The translations under genes and the position numbers were made by a program. A model generated the notes under the pieces. The model was given only the letters and a program-made list of their open reading frames with translations. It had not been told where the DNA came from and searched no databases. Below are positions 24,801 through 39,800 of a stretch of 64,000 nucleotides of DNA, in pieces (position 1 is the stretch's first letter; each line of letters opens with the position of its first letter). This stretch comes from Pyxicephalus adspersus (lineage: Eukaryota > Chordata > Amphibia > Anura > Pyxicephalidae), in NCBI RefSeq assembly GCF_032062135.1, contig NC_092868.1, forward strand, positions 42,946,970 to 43,010,969, given 5' to 3'.

Positions 24801-27800
24801 CTTTAAAGCCTTAATACCCAGTTATATTCTGTGCTTCTAGAAATCATCCAGCTTTTTTTTTAAAGCAATCTATAGTAGTTGCTGAAACTACTTCCTGAGG
24901 GAGTCGATTTCACATTTTCACAGACCTTACAGTGAAGAATCCCTTCCTTATCCACAGCTTAAACTTCTTTTCCTCCAGACGCAAATAGTGCCCTCATGTT
25001 CTTTGTAATGATCTCAAAGTGAATAATGGGGAAGAGAGTTCTCTATATGGACCATTTATATATTTATACAGGGTGATCATATCCCCCCTTATACGTCTCT
25101 AGGTAGAATACATTCAGTTCAGCTAATCTCTCCTCATAGCTGAGCTCCTCCATTCCTTTTATTAGTTTAGTTGTCCTTCTCTGCACTCTCTCCAATTCCA
25201 CAATGTCCTTTTTGTGAACTGGTGCCCAAAACTGGACTGCATATTCCAGATGTGGTCTGACCAATGCTTTGTACAGGGGCAGGAATATATCTTCATCTCT
25301 GCAGTCTATTCCTTTTTTTAATACAAGACAGTACTAAACTAGCTTTAGATATTGCAGATTGGCATTGCATGCGGTTATTAAGTCTATGATTTACCAGAAC
25401 TCCCAGATTCTTTTCCATTTCTGACTCCCCCAAATGTATTCCCCCTGGAAAGTATGAAGCATGCATGTTGTTAGCCCCCAAGTGCATAACTTTACATTTA
25501 TCTATATTAAATCTCATTTGCCACTTGGCTGCCCAATCAAACAGTACATCCAGGTCTGCTTGTAGATTATAAACATCCTGTATGGACATAATTCCATTAC
25601 ATAGTTTGGTGTCATCTGCAAACACAGAAATGGTACTTTTAATCCCAAACTCTATATCATTTATAACGATGTTAAACAGTAAAGGTCCAAACACTGAACC
25701 TGGGGTACACCACTAATAACCTTAGACAAGTATGAATCATTAATTACAACTCTCTGGATGCAATCTTTAAGCCAGTTCTCTATCCATTTACAGATTGATT
25801 TTTCCAAATCTTTTGACCCTAACTTGCATATTAACCGTCTGTGGGGTACAGTGTCAAATGCTTTAGCAAAGTCTAAGTACACTATGTAGTTACCTGGTAA
25901 TGACTTTTCTCCCTGTTTGAAGATAGGAACCACATTGGCTTTACACTAATCCAACGGTACCTTGCCAATTACTAGAGAGTCTCTAAAAATCAGAAATATT
26001 GGCTTTGAAATAACCATGCTCAGCTCTTTGAGGACACGTGGATGTAATCCATCGGGTCCTGGTGCTTTGTCAACCTTAATTTTTCCCAGCTGTTTCTCAA
26101 TCATATCAATTCTAAAACTTGTGACTCATTTAAGGCATTCACATTGCTATTATGAATTTGGACTTGAGCTCTGACATTTTCCTTTGTGTACACAGAGCTA
26201 AAAAAAAGTGTTTAGTAAATCTGCCTTTCCTTTATCCCCAGTTACCAACCCAGCGACATACTTCAAGGGGCCTACATGCTCAGATCTGATCTTTTTGCTA
26301 TTATTATATTTAATAATACTTATTGTGTTCTTTGAGGACAATATTGTCTCCCAGTCCAAGTCACAGAGAGCCACCCTTTATATTGGAAAATTTGCTCCCT
26401 TAAAATTAAATGTTTTTATCCTTGCTGTTTACAGCTTACTTTAATGAAATCATATCATGGTCACTGCTACCCGGATTCTCTATTATATACACATTTGTTA
26501 TAAGCTCTGCAATGTTGGAAAGAACTAGGTCCAGCAGAGTATCATTTCCAGTTGGGGCTTCTATAAACTGTACCATAAAATTATCTGAGCTGAGCGTTGT
26601 CAGCCTTGCTGTATTCTCATGTCAAACTACACAGGTCAACATAAAGGCCACTCATTTTGTAGTCCCAAGTCTGGAAAGGTTATTTATACTGCGATAATAT
26701 AGTGTGAATAGGACAAGGGGCAGCTCAACTTACCAAACAAATATTACAAAATACATTATTGGTATATTTACCAGAATGAAACAGAGCAAGTAAGAAAGGT
26801 TAAAAGTGTTTATAGACTAAAGGCTGAAGTTTATTTATAATGGATTATGTCCTGATCACTGGCAGATTTGATAACTTATTATGAATTCTGGTCTCACCTT
26901 CTCGAAAAGTGCAAAACTTTTTTTTCACTGGTCCGAAATTTTCATCGTTCACAATGGCAGGGTCTTCCAACACTTTCTTTTCCACATAGACTATCATGTT
27001 CTTTTGCTAAATAAGAGACAGTTGGTAAGTATAAATGTTGAAAGAAAAAAAAGTCAGCAACGAGAGAACTATAATCACAAAATTTAGTTTTGGGTGCAAA
27101 AACATTAGCAAGGACAAGAGGTAAATGTACTTTATAACCACAACAGAAAAGGATAACGGAACTCCGACCCTTCATTCCCTTGTGCCAGATGTGAAGACTT
27201 CTCTCCTATACCGAAACTGTTGACTGAATTCACTGCAAACTAAGAATTTGCACAGCGTGCATTAGAAGATGCAGCAATTCTGATAAACCCTTCTGGTCCA
27301 GCATTGCCTAGCCCATTCTCCCCTGACACTTTTTATTCAATAGATTTTAGTAGTGCATGCTGGTTTGTAGAGGAGATTCTCTTCCTAGGCAAATTTTAAA
27401 CAGGGAGTTGAGGGATAATCCCTAATAAAGCTATTGTAACACTAACACCTGTCAAGAAAAGGAAAAACAGACAGACAGGTATAAAGGGTTATAAAATACA
27501 ACCAGCCTAAACAAAGCCAAAAATGCCAATTATATTGCAATTGCAAACAAAAATTTTATCTTTTGCTATCCCTCCTTTCTCCTGTGTCACTGTTTGTATC
27601 TGTCCATCATTTCCAACCCCTATTTAATGTACAGCTCTGCGTAATATGTTGGCGCTATATAAATACTGCTTATTAATAAAAATCCCATTTACAAAATTTA
27701 CAGTAGGTAAAGAGCGGAATATGGAGCCATTACTGCCAATATAAATGAAATAACCCAAAATATTCTGCATCTCTATTAGACAAACAGTGAGGAAAAACAA

Positions 27801-30800
27801 GAAGGGAGTGTCTGAGGACGCCAACTCTACCAGTAAAACATCATGATATGAACATTTTAGCGCAGTTTGGGCCCTGCACCCTTGCCCAAGGGACTTGCTC
27901 GGAAATCCATTAGTGACCCCTTTGTATTGAGAGCTGCTAAGATTTTCAACTTCAGATGCTTGTCAAAGCCAATATTGATATACTGATGTAAGTGGCTTGC
28001 TAGATATGAGGCAATACAAGAGGTGTTGCAAGACATTTTCCCATTTTTTTAAATACTAATAAAGCTCTGTCTGACTGGATTTCTTGGAGAGATGAATGGC
28101 ACTCACACCATTTTACTGTGGAAACTTGTTCTGTGAAAATGAATGCAGTTTTTCCTGAATTTTACACTTGCACATGCTTTCAGCAATAAATATTTAATAT
28201 TCCACATATTAAGCTTCTAGTATTTATTTAAGGATATTTACTTCTTATTTTTAGATTATACCTACATCATGATCACTGGGTCACAAGTATCTACAAAGAG
28301 CTACTGGAAGAAATCATTGCACTACATTTCAAACTATATGATGGTGTAAGTATGCATTCTTTTTACGTGTACATAAAACTATTTAGATACAGAAAAAAAA
28401 GTTTTACGTCCTCTAAGTATTGATTTATGTGGCTATTCAATTGAAACGTCAGGGGAACCTCTCACTTACCTCTGTAAGGAACACACACAGCTCCTTGAAT
28501 GGTTGCAGTAAACTTGCATCTCTGACTTTCTTGATCACCAGCACACTTTTAGGTGGTTTGTTCCACGTTAGTAGCTGGCTCGCTGGGTCCTGTATATGCC
28601 TGGAAATAAACAAAAAAAACAAAAAAAAGCCTTCATTTTCTGAAAGATACTATTCCAATGTCTATTACTTCTCGGAATATAAAGTTTTCTTATGAATTTT
28701 AGTCTTGCATATTAGGACACTGCTAACAGCAAGATAGAATCAAGACACCGATGTGGCATTTGCAGCATGCAACCAGATGCATCTGTTACCTCTTAACACT
28801 GGAAAGTAGAAAAAGATTGGTGGCAACAAAGTGAAAAATTAAACAAAATGTAATTCCCTGTACAGCAAATATTAATAATATCTGATTCCAGCGTACATTT
28901 TCACCGGCTGCTCATTCACTTTGTCAAAGAGCCTCGAGCAGTGGCAGCACAACGAAGTGACCCGTCTTATGAAAAAGTCAACATATGTGGCTGAAAAATA
29001 GATGCTGAACATCTTCTCAAGGTAATGAGAGCAAGTCAAATCTTCAGAAAAAAACACAATAAGAAGAAAAAACATTCAGGCCAAAGCCAAGGCAAAGTAT
29101 AGGAGGACAGGCAGCAGGTTGAATGATACAAGGTATGAATGTGATGGGCTATGTGAGTCCATCCGTGCTTGGTCCTATTGGACTCGTAATGTGGGATGTT
29201 CAGTAGAGGCTTCATGAGCCAATTGGAAAGCAGAAAACAGTCAATGGAGCACTTTTATAGCCAAGGCTTGAAAACTCTATTTAAATGAGAACACACTGGA
29301 GACTACTAGATGTCATAATCCAAAAGAGGAAACCACTGAAGGTGGCACTGAAACTTCTTTATAACTGAATATATGGAACAATAAACAGGCATTCAAATAT
29401 TTTACTATGTTAAACACAGATAAGCATCACTGTCTAAAATGCCCAACAATATAGATTACTAATTGGATTGCCAATGTACAGTGGCATGGATTTTACAAAC
29501 GATTGTACACTGCAAATCTACTGAATTGGCATTGCAGCTCACACTGCAAGGTGAAGGCTTGTCAATGCCCCCAGGTACCCTCACCAAATCTCATACAGAT
29601 ATCTATTCACAAATGTGGAAGTGCCCCAAGCACTATTATGGAATTGACAAAATCGTCCAATATAAAGGGAATCCACACATACATTTATGAGATAAATTCA
29701 TGGGAACAAACCAAGGGTACCTATAAATCCCTGATTTCCCAAAGCTGACATTTTACATAGGATTGACAATTAGTACATTGCAGCCATACACATACATACT
29801 ACTAAAGGCCTGATTAGTCAGATTCTGGTTAAATATTTTCAGACTGTGGAATGAAACCAGAGCAGGCAGAGGACACCCATATAAATGCAAGGAAAACACA
29901 AAAACTCCTAGCAAGTGGTGTCCTTGATAAGAAACCAGGACCCCCGCACTGCTAGCGTTGTGGCAATGAGAATGGAACATTTTTCTCCACACACAGTATA
30001 AATAGCTGCATTCATAACAGATATAAAAGGGATTATGGCAGATCCTGCTTTTGTGCACTACAATGGACTTTAGTTTTAGCATTTATTGTGCCTAAGTTGT
30101 ATTCACACCTCTATTACAATATCTAATGACCACTGTATTAAAAATCTTGGAATAAGATTGATGTCCCTGCACTGGAAATAAGAACATTCTAAGACTACAA
30201 CACAAAACACAAGAGACCTTTGATAAATAACGTAAAGCAGCTCTAACTGGAGTGGCACACTTGGCAGCTGGCGGCTTTGATGTGCCGAACAGCACAAAAG
30301 AAAACAGAACTTGTCCGAGAATTTTCTGACCCGTCCAACTGATGCTTCAGTGGTCAGCACTGCGCTGATGTGAACATTTCCACACACTGCTGGACTGTCA
30401 TACCATTGCATAAGCAATTATTTGACTTTCTGTATAGGTACCTTATACCTGGTAACATATGGTGGGATCTGGCTGTCTGCAATCAAAGTTTTGAGTCCTG
30501 CTAGATCCACTTCATCCACTTGTGCATGCTGGAAACTTTGTGTGTATGGGCTATTGTTTGTGTCAGAATTACTTCTCTCCTTGAAGCAATCAGTTGGAAC
30601 TAAAAAAGCAGACTGAAGTGGATTTATTGGGAAGGGGCCCAATGCAAATCAAAAGGAACTCAACTGCATAATGTGAAAGAATTTTACATGAACATAGAAT
30701 TGTCAAACCGATATAAAATGCAAATACATCTTAAAGAACGCAGCCCTGGCTCTTGGACCACAAATCAAAATACTGCTTAGAAGGTAGCAATGAAGAACAT

Positions 30801-31688
30801 GATGCCTAGATGGACCTAGCATGGCATCATCTTCAGTGCCATGCAATGGATCTACCAATAGACAATAATCTTCTCACGAACTGATTTGTGCTGCAGGATT
30901 CTGCTGCATCCTTTATGCAGCACAACTGTTGGCAGATTAAATCTAGTCAATCTAATCCCCCTGATAATCTGGGATGTGTTTGCGAACCACCTTATTCGAT
31001 TACCAGTACCCATGTATGCCCATGTGCCAATGCATGACAGATATTTGTGTAGAGCAGAGTCGCCTAAACAATGCAGGAAACAGCTGCAGCTCAATAAACC
31101 TCACACTTAATGCCACAAGCAGAAGCTTCTCATTTGGAGAGGACTTTGTGAGATGGACTTGTCATAAGACCTCTTCAAAGGGACAAACCTGAACTGACAT
31201 AACCTGCTGTAATTACAGTGATGTGATGTCAGTGCTCTGCATTTCTGGATCCATACCGGAAAATTAGAACGCTAATCTAGAGCTCATTATTGCTCATCAT
31301 CAAGAGATCCTCCCTGCCGCAACACCCAGGTCCTCCCTTCGGTGGTGGTCATTGCTTCTCTTTTCACTTATGTTACACTAAACAGTAAAAACAGTAACAA
31401 ATGAAAAAACACACACACACACACATAATGGGAAAAGGTCAATGAGGAAAACTCAGTCCCATCACTGTTGTCTTCCAACTGTACAAATTGTAAAAAATGG
31501 AAAGAAGATTCATTTTCATTAAAATTAGTTTTGGGTAAACAAGCCCTTTGCAATAGGAAAAAAGTCCTACTAAAAATAGATGGATATTCAGGTAAATTAT
31601 AGACAATTAGTGAGTGGAGGACTTGTAAACAGTAGATGGATAGAATTGCACAATAACACTGTAAACTATAACCTGTGTGGCATGTGTG

Positions 31689-31766
<78 letters not shown>

Positions 31767-33845
31767 TCCCTTTAAGCAACCCAACACAGGTACTAAACAA
31801 ATAGGTCTTAAAACATTTGCACAAGATATGTTCAAAATTATTCCCAACTTTTTTACTTCAGCAAGATCTAGAAATTGTAATCATCGTAGTCCCTTCTAAC
31901 TTAAAAATCTAAAAGTATATCTGAATATTGATGACATATTTCATATTCAATGGCAGTGAGAAAGTCAACAGTAGTCCATACTAATAAACACACCCGGGGT
32001 ACAAATTTATGCAAAGTAAACATCAATTGATGCAAAAGCCTAGAGGGGCATCTGAAAGGCTGACTTAATAAAGTGGTGTAATAAATTATGAAAATAAGCT
32101 AAACTATATCTCATATGATTTATCCTAAATTACAACTGTTACCAATTCTCAACATTGGGTCCCCTTACATAACACAATGCCTGCTCACCTCCACAGTTGT
32201 GTAATAATACCACTTTTCTCTCTAGTTAGTATACAGAACTGTAATATTATTCATCTTTATCCAATTCTGTCAATGAAAACATATTTTCTGCTTGCTGGTT
32301 CCTAACACAGGACTTACATCTCATCATAAAACAGTAACTAAAACTCTATAACCCTAATCAACACAATAAAGTCATTGCATGATTCTGGCAAAAAACTTTC
32401 AAGACCTTATTAAAAAAAAAATGGCAACCCAAAATAAAATTCACACACACACAAAGCATACAAACACATTGCTGCCCATCCCTTTTCAGCAGTTCAATTT
32501 CTGGTTAAATCAGATGTTTTTGACAATTGCAGAATAAGCAGTGCCCGAGCAGAGATAACCCAGGCTTGGATAGCTGCCCTGATATCCATGTATACCCCCC
32601 ACCGCTTCAATACAACAACTCTGCTCACATCATGTACTTGTTAAAGCTGATGAGGCAAAACCCAGGGCTCCTGAGTGCGGAGATGGATACTAACCATTGC
32701 CAGTTATTTCTGGGCAGGTTTCGGGGGTTCAGCTTGTCAAGAATCTTCATGGTGCTTTGCATAAACCGTCTGTGAAGCTGCGGATTCCTGATAGAAGTGG
32801 GATGCTACAGGCTGCACAACATTATGAAGAAGTTGGAATGAGAAAATAAAAAAAAAGAAAGGAAAAAAATTTGCAGCGGAACACAGAGGGCAGGAAAAGA
32901 GCCTGGAAGTGGCAGCAATCCCAAGTCATTGCTAAAACCAGATTGATTGTAGTGGTCTGTCCCACAGGACTAAGTGAAAACAGCTTCACGTGTTCCTATG
33001 TCGTTGAAGGATTGAAAGATTTTGCTTTGAGAAAGTGCAATACTCTGCCATTCCACTCCGGTACAATAGCCGTGGAAAGCTTCAAGTAATAGAAAAAGTC
33101 TGAAGAGCTTTAAAAGTTCCAGCGGACAGGTGTGACCTGCAGCCCTGGGGCTCGTCAGGTGTATCAGACAGTTGCTGGGTGCTGGAATCCGGCTCTGAAG
33201 CCACAGCAATGCCTCTTAAGACTGACAGAGCACATTACATAAAACTGGACCTGCCCAGTAGGAGGAGGAGAGCGGCTGTATTAGTCAGGTGGGGAAAACA
33301 TGCATTCACCGTACAAAAGGATCATCGCACCAGCTGATTGGCTGCAACGCACATCAGGAAGTAAGTGCTTTATCTATCCCACACACCTGTACTCTGCATA
33401 TCCAGACTGAATTCTAGTGTAAGAAGATGTAGCCTGGTATTATATCCGTGTAGGAGATAAGATTCCCTGTGCACACAGATCTACTGCCTGGGCATGCTGG
33501 AAGAAGTGCTCACAGCAAGCAAACCAACTCATTTCTTATGACATTTACACTAAAGGGAAGCAATTTGTGATCACATTTTTCAAAAACATCCCGTGAAGCA
33601 AAGAAATAAACAAGATGAGTGTTTCAGAGGGGGTATTAAGTTACATCCACAGGCTAGATAATTGTTCAAATGAATGATCAGATGAACAGATGTTCCCAAT
33701 GAACGACACACAAACCCACAATGCTAAAACCACAGCAATGACGCAATCGTTACAGAGGTCGTAAGTACAATTTACTTAACTGATCATTGAAAGATCAGGT
33801 ACATTTCACCATTGACCACCTACCCCAGAACACTGAATGCCATTA

Positions 33846-33879
<34 letters not shown>

Positions 33880-36800
33880 AAAAAGGATTTATATAGCGCC
33901 AACATATTACACAGCGCTGTACATTAGGAAGAGGTTGCAAATGACGGACAAATACAGACACAGAGTGACACAGAGTGACACACAGTGACACAGAAGGAGA
34001 GGACCCTGCCCCAAAGAGCTTACAATCTAAGAGCTGGGGGAAGTATCACACAATAAGAGGGGAGATATGGAGTGGTGAGAAGTAATGAGGGCTTCAAAAG
34101 ACAGAAGATGGGTAGGCAAGTAGGAGCAAGCCGAATAGGACGAGGAAGACGGTGCAGCTCCAAATAAATATTGGAGCTGTGCATGTGATGAGGTTATGAG
34201 TGAGGAAGTCATTGGAGGAGCGAAGAGAGTGGCTAGGGGAAAAATGCCATGTGTGATTGTGAGTATGATCAGTCATTGCCTATTACACATACAATAGTGG
34301 ATGACAGACAGTGAATACATCCAGATGGATTGCTTGTTGGAGCCGAGAATCACAGTGATCAGTAATCACTTTCTGATTGATAGTCACAGTGATAATCAAT
34401 TTCTGATTGATATTTTAAACAATAATCTAGCATGTGTACATAGTTGTGGGCTGTTTGCTGATTTACAGCTGGACTCCAGTAATCCCCTTTACAGCAAAGC
34501 TAAGACTAGTAAAAGAAAAGGTCAAAACTGGAAGCCAATCTGTTGTGCTGCAGGCAAATGTACTGACATGCTAAACGAAGGGCAGATTGAGTAAAGGGGT
34601 AACTTTTTCCTTCTGCTGATGTTCCGAAGAGTTACCATCTGTTGACGTTCTTTTGCTGTCCAGTCATCTACCTTGCTGTGGTGTCTGGTAGGCTTTTGGA
34701 TTGAACTGACAAAAACATATTCTTTGAACAGTAAAACTTTTTCCCTAGCATGTATTTTATCTCTGTATCTAGATGTGGGATTCAGCCACAAAACAACTTC
34801 AGAAAGATGACAACCCAGTTTGTTAAAAAGTAGAAGTTCCACACATCTGCAACACGTAGGTTCACTAGGTTGCAGGAAGGGATAGAGAACATTCGGATTT
34901 GTAGGGTATTGGACACTAAATTAGTAGAGACAAATTACCTTTTTTAATTCAGATTTTTGGAGCACTGTTACATAATTTGGAAGGGTCAGAGGCTATTTAC
35001 CACTTGATACCCTGCAGATATAGATCTCACATAGATAGAGTTCTGGAGATGCTCAACCCCACCATGAAGTCTTAACCCTCCTGCAGAAATTTGTAAATAA
35101 TGGAATACAAGGGGGAAACAACAGACAGCAGAGTTCCCCCATAATCAGTCATAAAACAAGGGACATGAAGTAGCAATAAATGCCACGCTTAACACGGGAT
35201 AGAATAGCCGTACTTTACCTGGTAGTATCACCCTAACTTCACTTCTAGGTTCTCATCATGCGGTCTCATCAATGCAGTCTCATCATTCAGCAAGCTTCCA
35301 TATCGTTACTGGGATAAATCAAATCTATCATGACCTCAGGGTTACACAGATGTAGGCAAAATTAAACCAGATTTTATGCCGTCTAATCCGTATCCGAAGA
35401 GACAACAATTTTTTTATGATGTAAAGAGCCCTGAGAGCCTAGTGATCACCAAGGGTGGGTGGTAAGAGACGGGCGCTCAATCTGCAGGGTGTTGAAAGGT
35501 AAAAGTGACTCTAACACTCCCAAAATCATACCATTCCTGTGTCATGTTATCAGCATCCATTAATGAAGTCAAATGTTTTATGTCCTGGTTAACATTTGGA
35601 CAATCTGGAAATGCCGCATTGAGGAAGAAGAAAAATCACACCAGGCTGCAACATTCAAATTTCTGAAAAATTTATTAGTGTTATGAGGTCATTATAACAG
35701 TAATTACTGGACTCTCACACAAGTAATATCCTACAGGAAGGTAGTGATGTATTGTTCTGCAATAACAGGAAGTGAGCATGAAATTCCAGCAGCAATTTAC
35801 TGAGATCCAAACTAACAACACTGAACAGGTGAGGCAGCACAGACACACCTTTGTTCAAGAAGTTAGACTAAAAATGGTCATGAACCTGCCTTGCCTTTTA
35901 CAGAGTTACTTCTAACCCAATGTAAAACAGGAAGTAAAAACTATAAAATGTTCTTATTGACCATCTCCTGGCACAAGATACACAGATGAGATCAGAGTGA
36001 CACGCATAAAATACGACCGGCATTGGTTACTTTGTCAACCATACATGGCAATTGTTGGCCATCTGATTATTGGGAAATACTTTTCTCCATTTGGATCTCA
36101 GGCCCTTTACACATGACCAAATCAGAAAATACAGGAAATATTTTCTGATCATCAGTCAGAAACCCCTAAACATGGCACATACATGTATGATATTCACACA
36201 GCAGATTCTCGTCCGATATCAACCCTGAGGCAATTATTAGAGGAGAATCATCTGAAGCACGTATGTAGCCAAACTATGTGACAGAGAAGAATAACCATAA
36301 CATAACCATAAACATATAAATGTCCACAAATTCTTTTATTTGTCCTATTCGTTTCAATAGGGGTGGTTGGAGTGCCTACATTTTTAGGAATTTTCATGTT
36401 TTTTGGCATCCAAAAATGCTCTGATGTGAAATGAATGTAAATTTCAAACATGAGTGCTAGCGAATCAATCTGTGTAGACAAAGCAATGTTATCGTTCCAA
36501 AGGTTGAATTAACAAGAAGTAGGACTACTCATATTACAAAAAAACATGTTGCTGTAAATGATATTCTTGGAATATTCAGTTGCCTCTAAACTCTGACCCT
36601 GTTTAATAAACTCAGGGAGATTTCACCTTACTTCCTGTCTCTGTTTACTGGGGGAGGGGGGGGGGGGTATTGTGGCAATCTGTGGCCCACTGGAATGATT
36701 TCCCATCAGTCATCTCTTCACACCAGAAATTCTAATTGTGGTTACTGTTGTCTTCAATCATGAATTGCACCCTAAAAGCACAAATATAATTTAAATCCAA

Positions 36801-39800
36801 CCACGTGTATATTCAGGCACGGTATTCCTAAAAACACCTATTGCAGGTTGCCAGCCATCTCTCCTATGGAATGATCAGGCATGCTGGGTGACCATGCGGG
36901 CCAGTCACATGACCATACTTGCCCAGAATTTTAGCCATGTGATCTCAAACGAGAACAGTCGACTGTTATGTGATCAGCACCAGTCGAAGGGGAACTTTAT
37001 TTCTTTTGATCTTTAATCATTTAGCATAAAAGGAATGGGGGATTTATATTTCCTAAGAACTTCCACTTCTAGATAAATTGACCGATCATCCCATAATGCT
37101 GATACGGTCGCCAAATAGCGTTAACAGTTCACTGACTGATTTCACCTCTTGCTTGGAGTTGCTTCTCAGGAATGTGTAAGCTTGTCCTTCACTGATTTTA
37201 ATGAATATGAAACAGAGCCTAGGTTTCCATTTCAGTGGAAGGAATTCCACCTAGCAGCCAACCCTTTCATCAACGCCTTGGATCTGTCCTGCTGTAGCAC
37301 CAGGTGGGGTGACTCGGTTCTTACAAGGAAAGCTTTCAATAAACACCTGGACGAAGCTTAGTGTACATTATAAATCAGATAAGGTAATGGCTCAGGATCT
37401 CCATCACATAAAAAACCTGGGCTGTCCTTATAAGGACCAGAAGATCACTTTATAAACTAAATACGGCAATGACAAGGGATAGTGTCACATGGTATTTTAT
37501 TATAAGGAAATGGTAACATCAAATAATAGGAGGGCAGCCTCATCTGTATTAGCAAACTAACCCCAATTTATTAAGGGAAATGCAACCAGGAAATGTCATC
37601 GGTGCTCATGTGAAACCTATTGATGGAAACCAAGTCAATATAATGATGGTGAAAATTCAGTGGAAAAGTTTCTTTTATTATCATTGAAAAAAAATCTGAT
37701 ATACATCAACCAGAAAAAACATAAATGATGACACGTTTTAGCATCCCCCTACACTAAAGGAGTGCTAGGATTGGGTAAGTACTTGCGGCCAGGTATAGCT
37801 AGGTGTAGGGTACACGTATAGTCACACAGTAATCCCCTGCTAACCTATGGTATGAGCAGATACCTAAAGCATTTTGAATTGACATTGCTGTGCACTTAAG
37901 ACACTAAAAGCAGTGTTCAGCACAGTTTTTTTGAGCTGGGTGGGAAGAAATTGTAGGTTAGTGGCAGCCCTTTTTTTGTGACCCAACTCCTCAGTAACCA
38001 CCCAAAAACAGCCACGTGGTTACTGAAAGGTGCCGGTGGTGCACCTAGCTAAAAGGGGCTGGGTAGAACACAGGAAAGGGATGCATTAAGAAGTTTAAAG
38101 GATAAAAGACTTTCACTCTAACCCAGTGTTTCCCAACCAAGGTTCCTCCAGAGATTGCCAAGAGTTCCTTGGCCAATGAGCAATGTGTGACTCTTGAAGT
38201 TTAAGTGACACCAATAATCTTTTTAGCTGTAAGGATGGCATTCTTCCCACTGGCGATCAATGTAGGAGGCATTCCTGCCAATGATCACCAAGCTATTGTA
38301 CTGTGAGCTGTGGATAAAGTAATTATAGCAGGGGTTCCCTAAAGATCTGAAATTATTTTAAAGGGATAACCCATGGGAAAAGGGTTGAGAAAAGCTGCTG
38401 TAACTAGTACCATGGAGGCAATGCAGAAATGTACATCGTGGTCTCAAATACCAGGTTACAGAGTTTTTTCTATCAAATAGTTTTTACTTGCAAACTTGCT
38501 CTTTAAACATTACACATTTGTATACACCCCTCTCATACTATTTGCCTTTTAGAAGAATTTATGATACAGAAGCAAAGGAGGAAAGACTGATTGGGATTTT
38601 ATGAGTCAAGATAATTGTAGGTTTCAATTAGAATATATAATTTACACATACACTCAATCTAAACCATTCACAAAGGTGAATAGAACACAAAGTGTTTACC
38701 TCTCTGTAAGTTGATTTATGACTAACTTTTATGCCTTACTGCACTTATACATTAACATTAACATCAATGATTTTTAAAAAAAATAAATGTATTGCCTTTT
38801 TTATTCCCAGCATGCCATAGGTCCGAGTCTGGAAACAGAGCAGGGAATTCATGATTAATCAGTCTTTTTGTGCTTTGCTTCTGTATAATTGGTGCTCCCA
38901 ATAGCACGTTGAAAGGGAGGGGTGTATACAAATGTGAAATGTTTGAAGAGCATTCTCCCAAATAAAAAATAATCCGTAGCTGGATCCTACATATATGACT
39001 GGCCAACCTCAGGGGCCTGTGGTCATGTTCCTGCCAGCAACACAATACAACAAAGGAAAAGATGAGAGGCAGTGTGGACAAACAATACAATGTTTAGAAA
39101 GCACCACAAATCAGACAGCTGGAATCAATCCTAATACATGAACCCCGTTTATTTTGGGTTGGCAAATCTTCAGCAGAATGTGGTAGTAATTCCCATGCGT
39201 CACGCCTGTATATAAACCTATATTAAGTTTTGGATTCAAAACAAAAGAAAATGTCTGGGCCAAAAGCTTAGCCAGCCAGACATGAAATAAACATATGCAG
39301 GTAAAACATCATAATAAAGGGTCCCACCAACATATTTTGTAAGGATACCAACTACAGGATCAGTGGATCTAAAGTAAATTTACATCGGATGAGTAAACGG
39401 GAAATAAATAAGTTTACTAGTAAAGACCCAATTAATCCATAAACAAAGCACACAACTCAAGACAATTCAAGACAATTGTTGTGTTACTCTACAGTGAGTC
39501 AAGCAGCTTTGGGGTAAATCTGTGATAAACTTTAAATTCAAACAGAACAGATGATGATAAACACAAAAGCAGAGTATAATCAATGCCCATTGGGAAAAGT
39601 TGAGGGGGACCATAGACTTTTATAGGTCAAGATTTGCATTGGTTTTGGGCTGCTTTTATCTCTAGATCTGCCAATTATTGTGACTGTAATATTTATAGGA
39701 AGAACCCTGCTTATGTAAACTTTTCAACACAGTGAAATTGCCCAATTTTGTTACAAATTTACTTCAAATGTAAGTTTTACTAATTCAATTGAGACTGCTG

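Noticed and set aside
30418..30642. A 74-codon ORF read as starting with Met at 30642
   Set aside because: The first codon is TTG, not ATG; only the 30,449-30,599 part bounded by splice sites is worth keeping.
31675..31899. ORFs rich in Tyr-Ile repeats on both strands
   Set aside because: They are direct translations of the (TA)n microsatellite.
34522..34842. 106-codon minus-strand ORF in NADK intron 2, considered as the missing partner for the 30,449-30,599 exon
   Set aside because: It has no clear acceptor/donor pair giving the required phase, and its composition is not convincing.
37149..37361. 70-codon plus-strand ORF ending NKHLDEA
   Set aside because: No recognised domain and no splice or promoter support.
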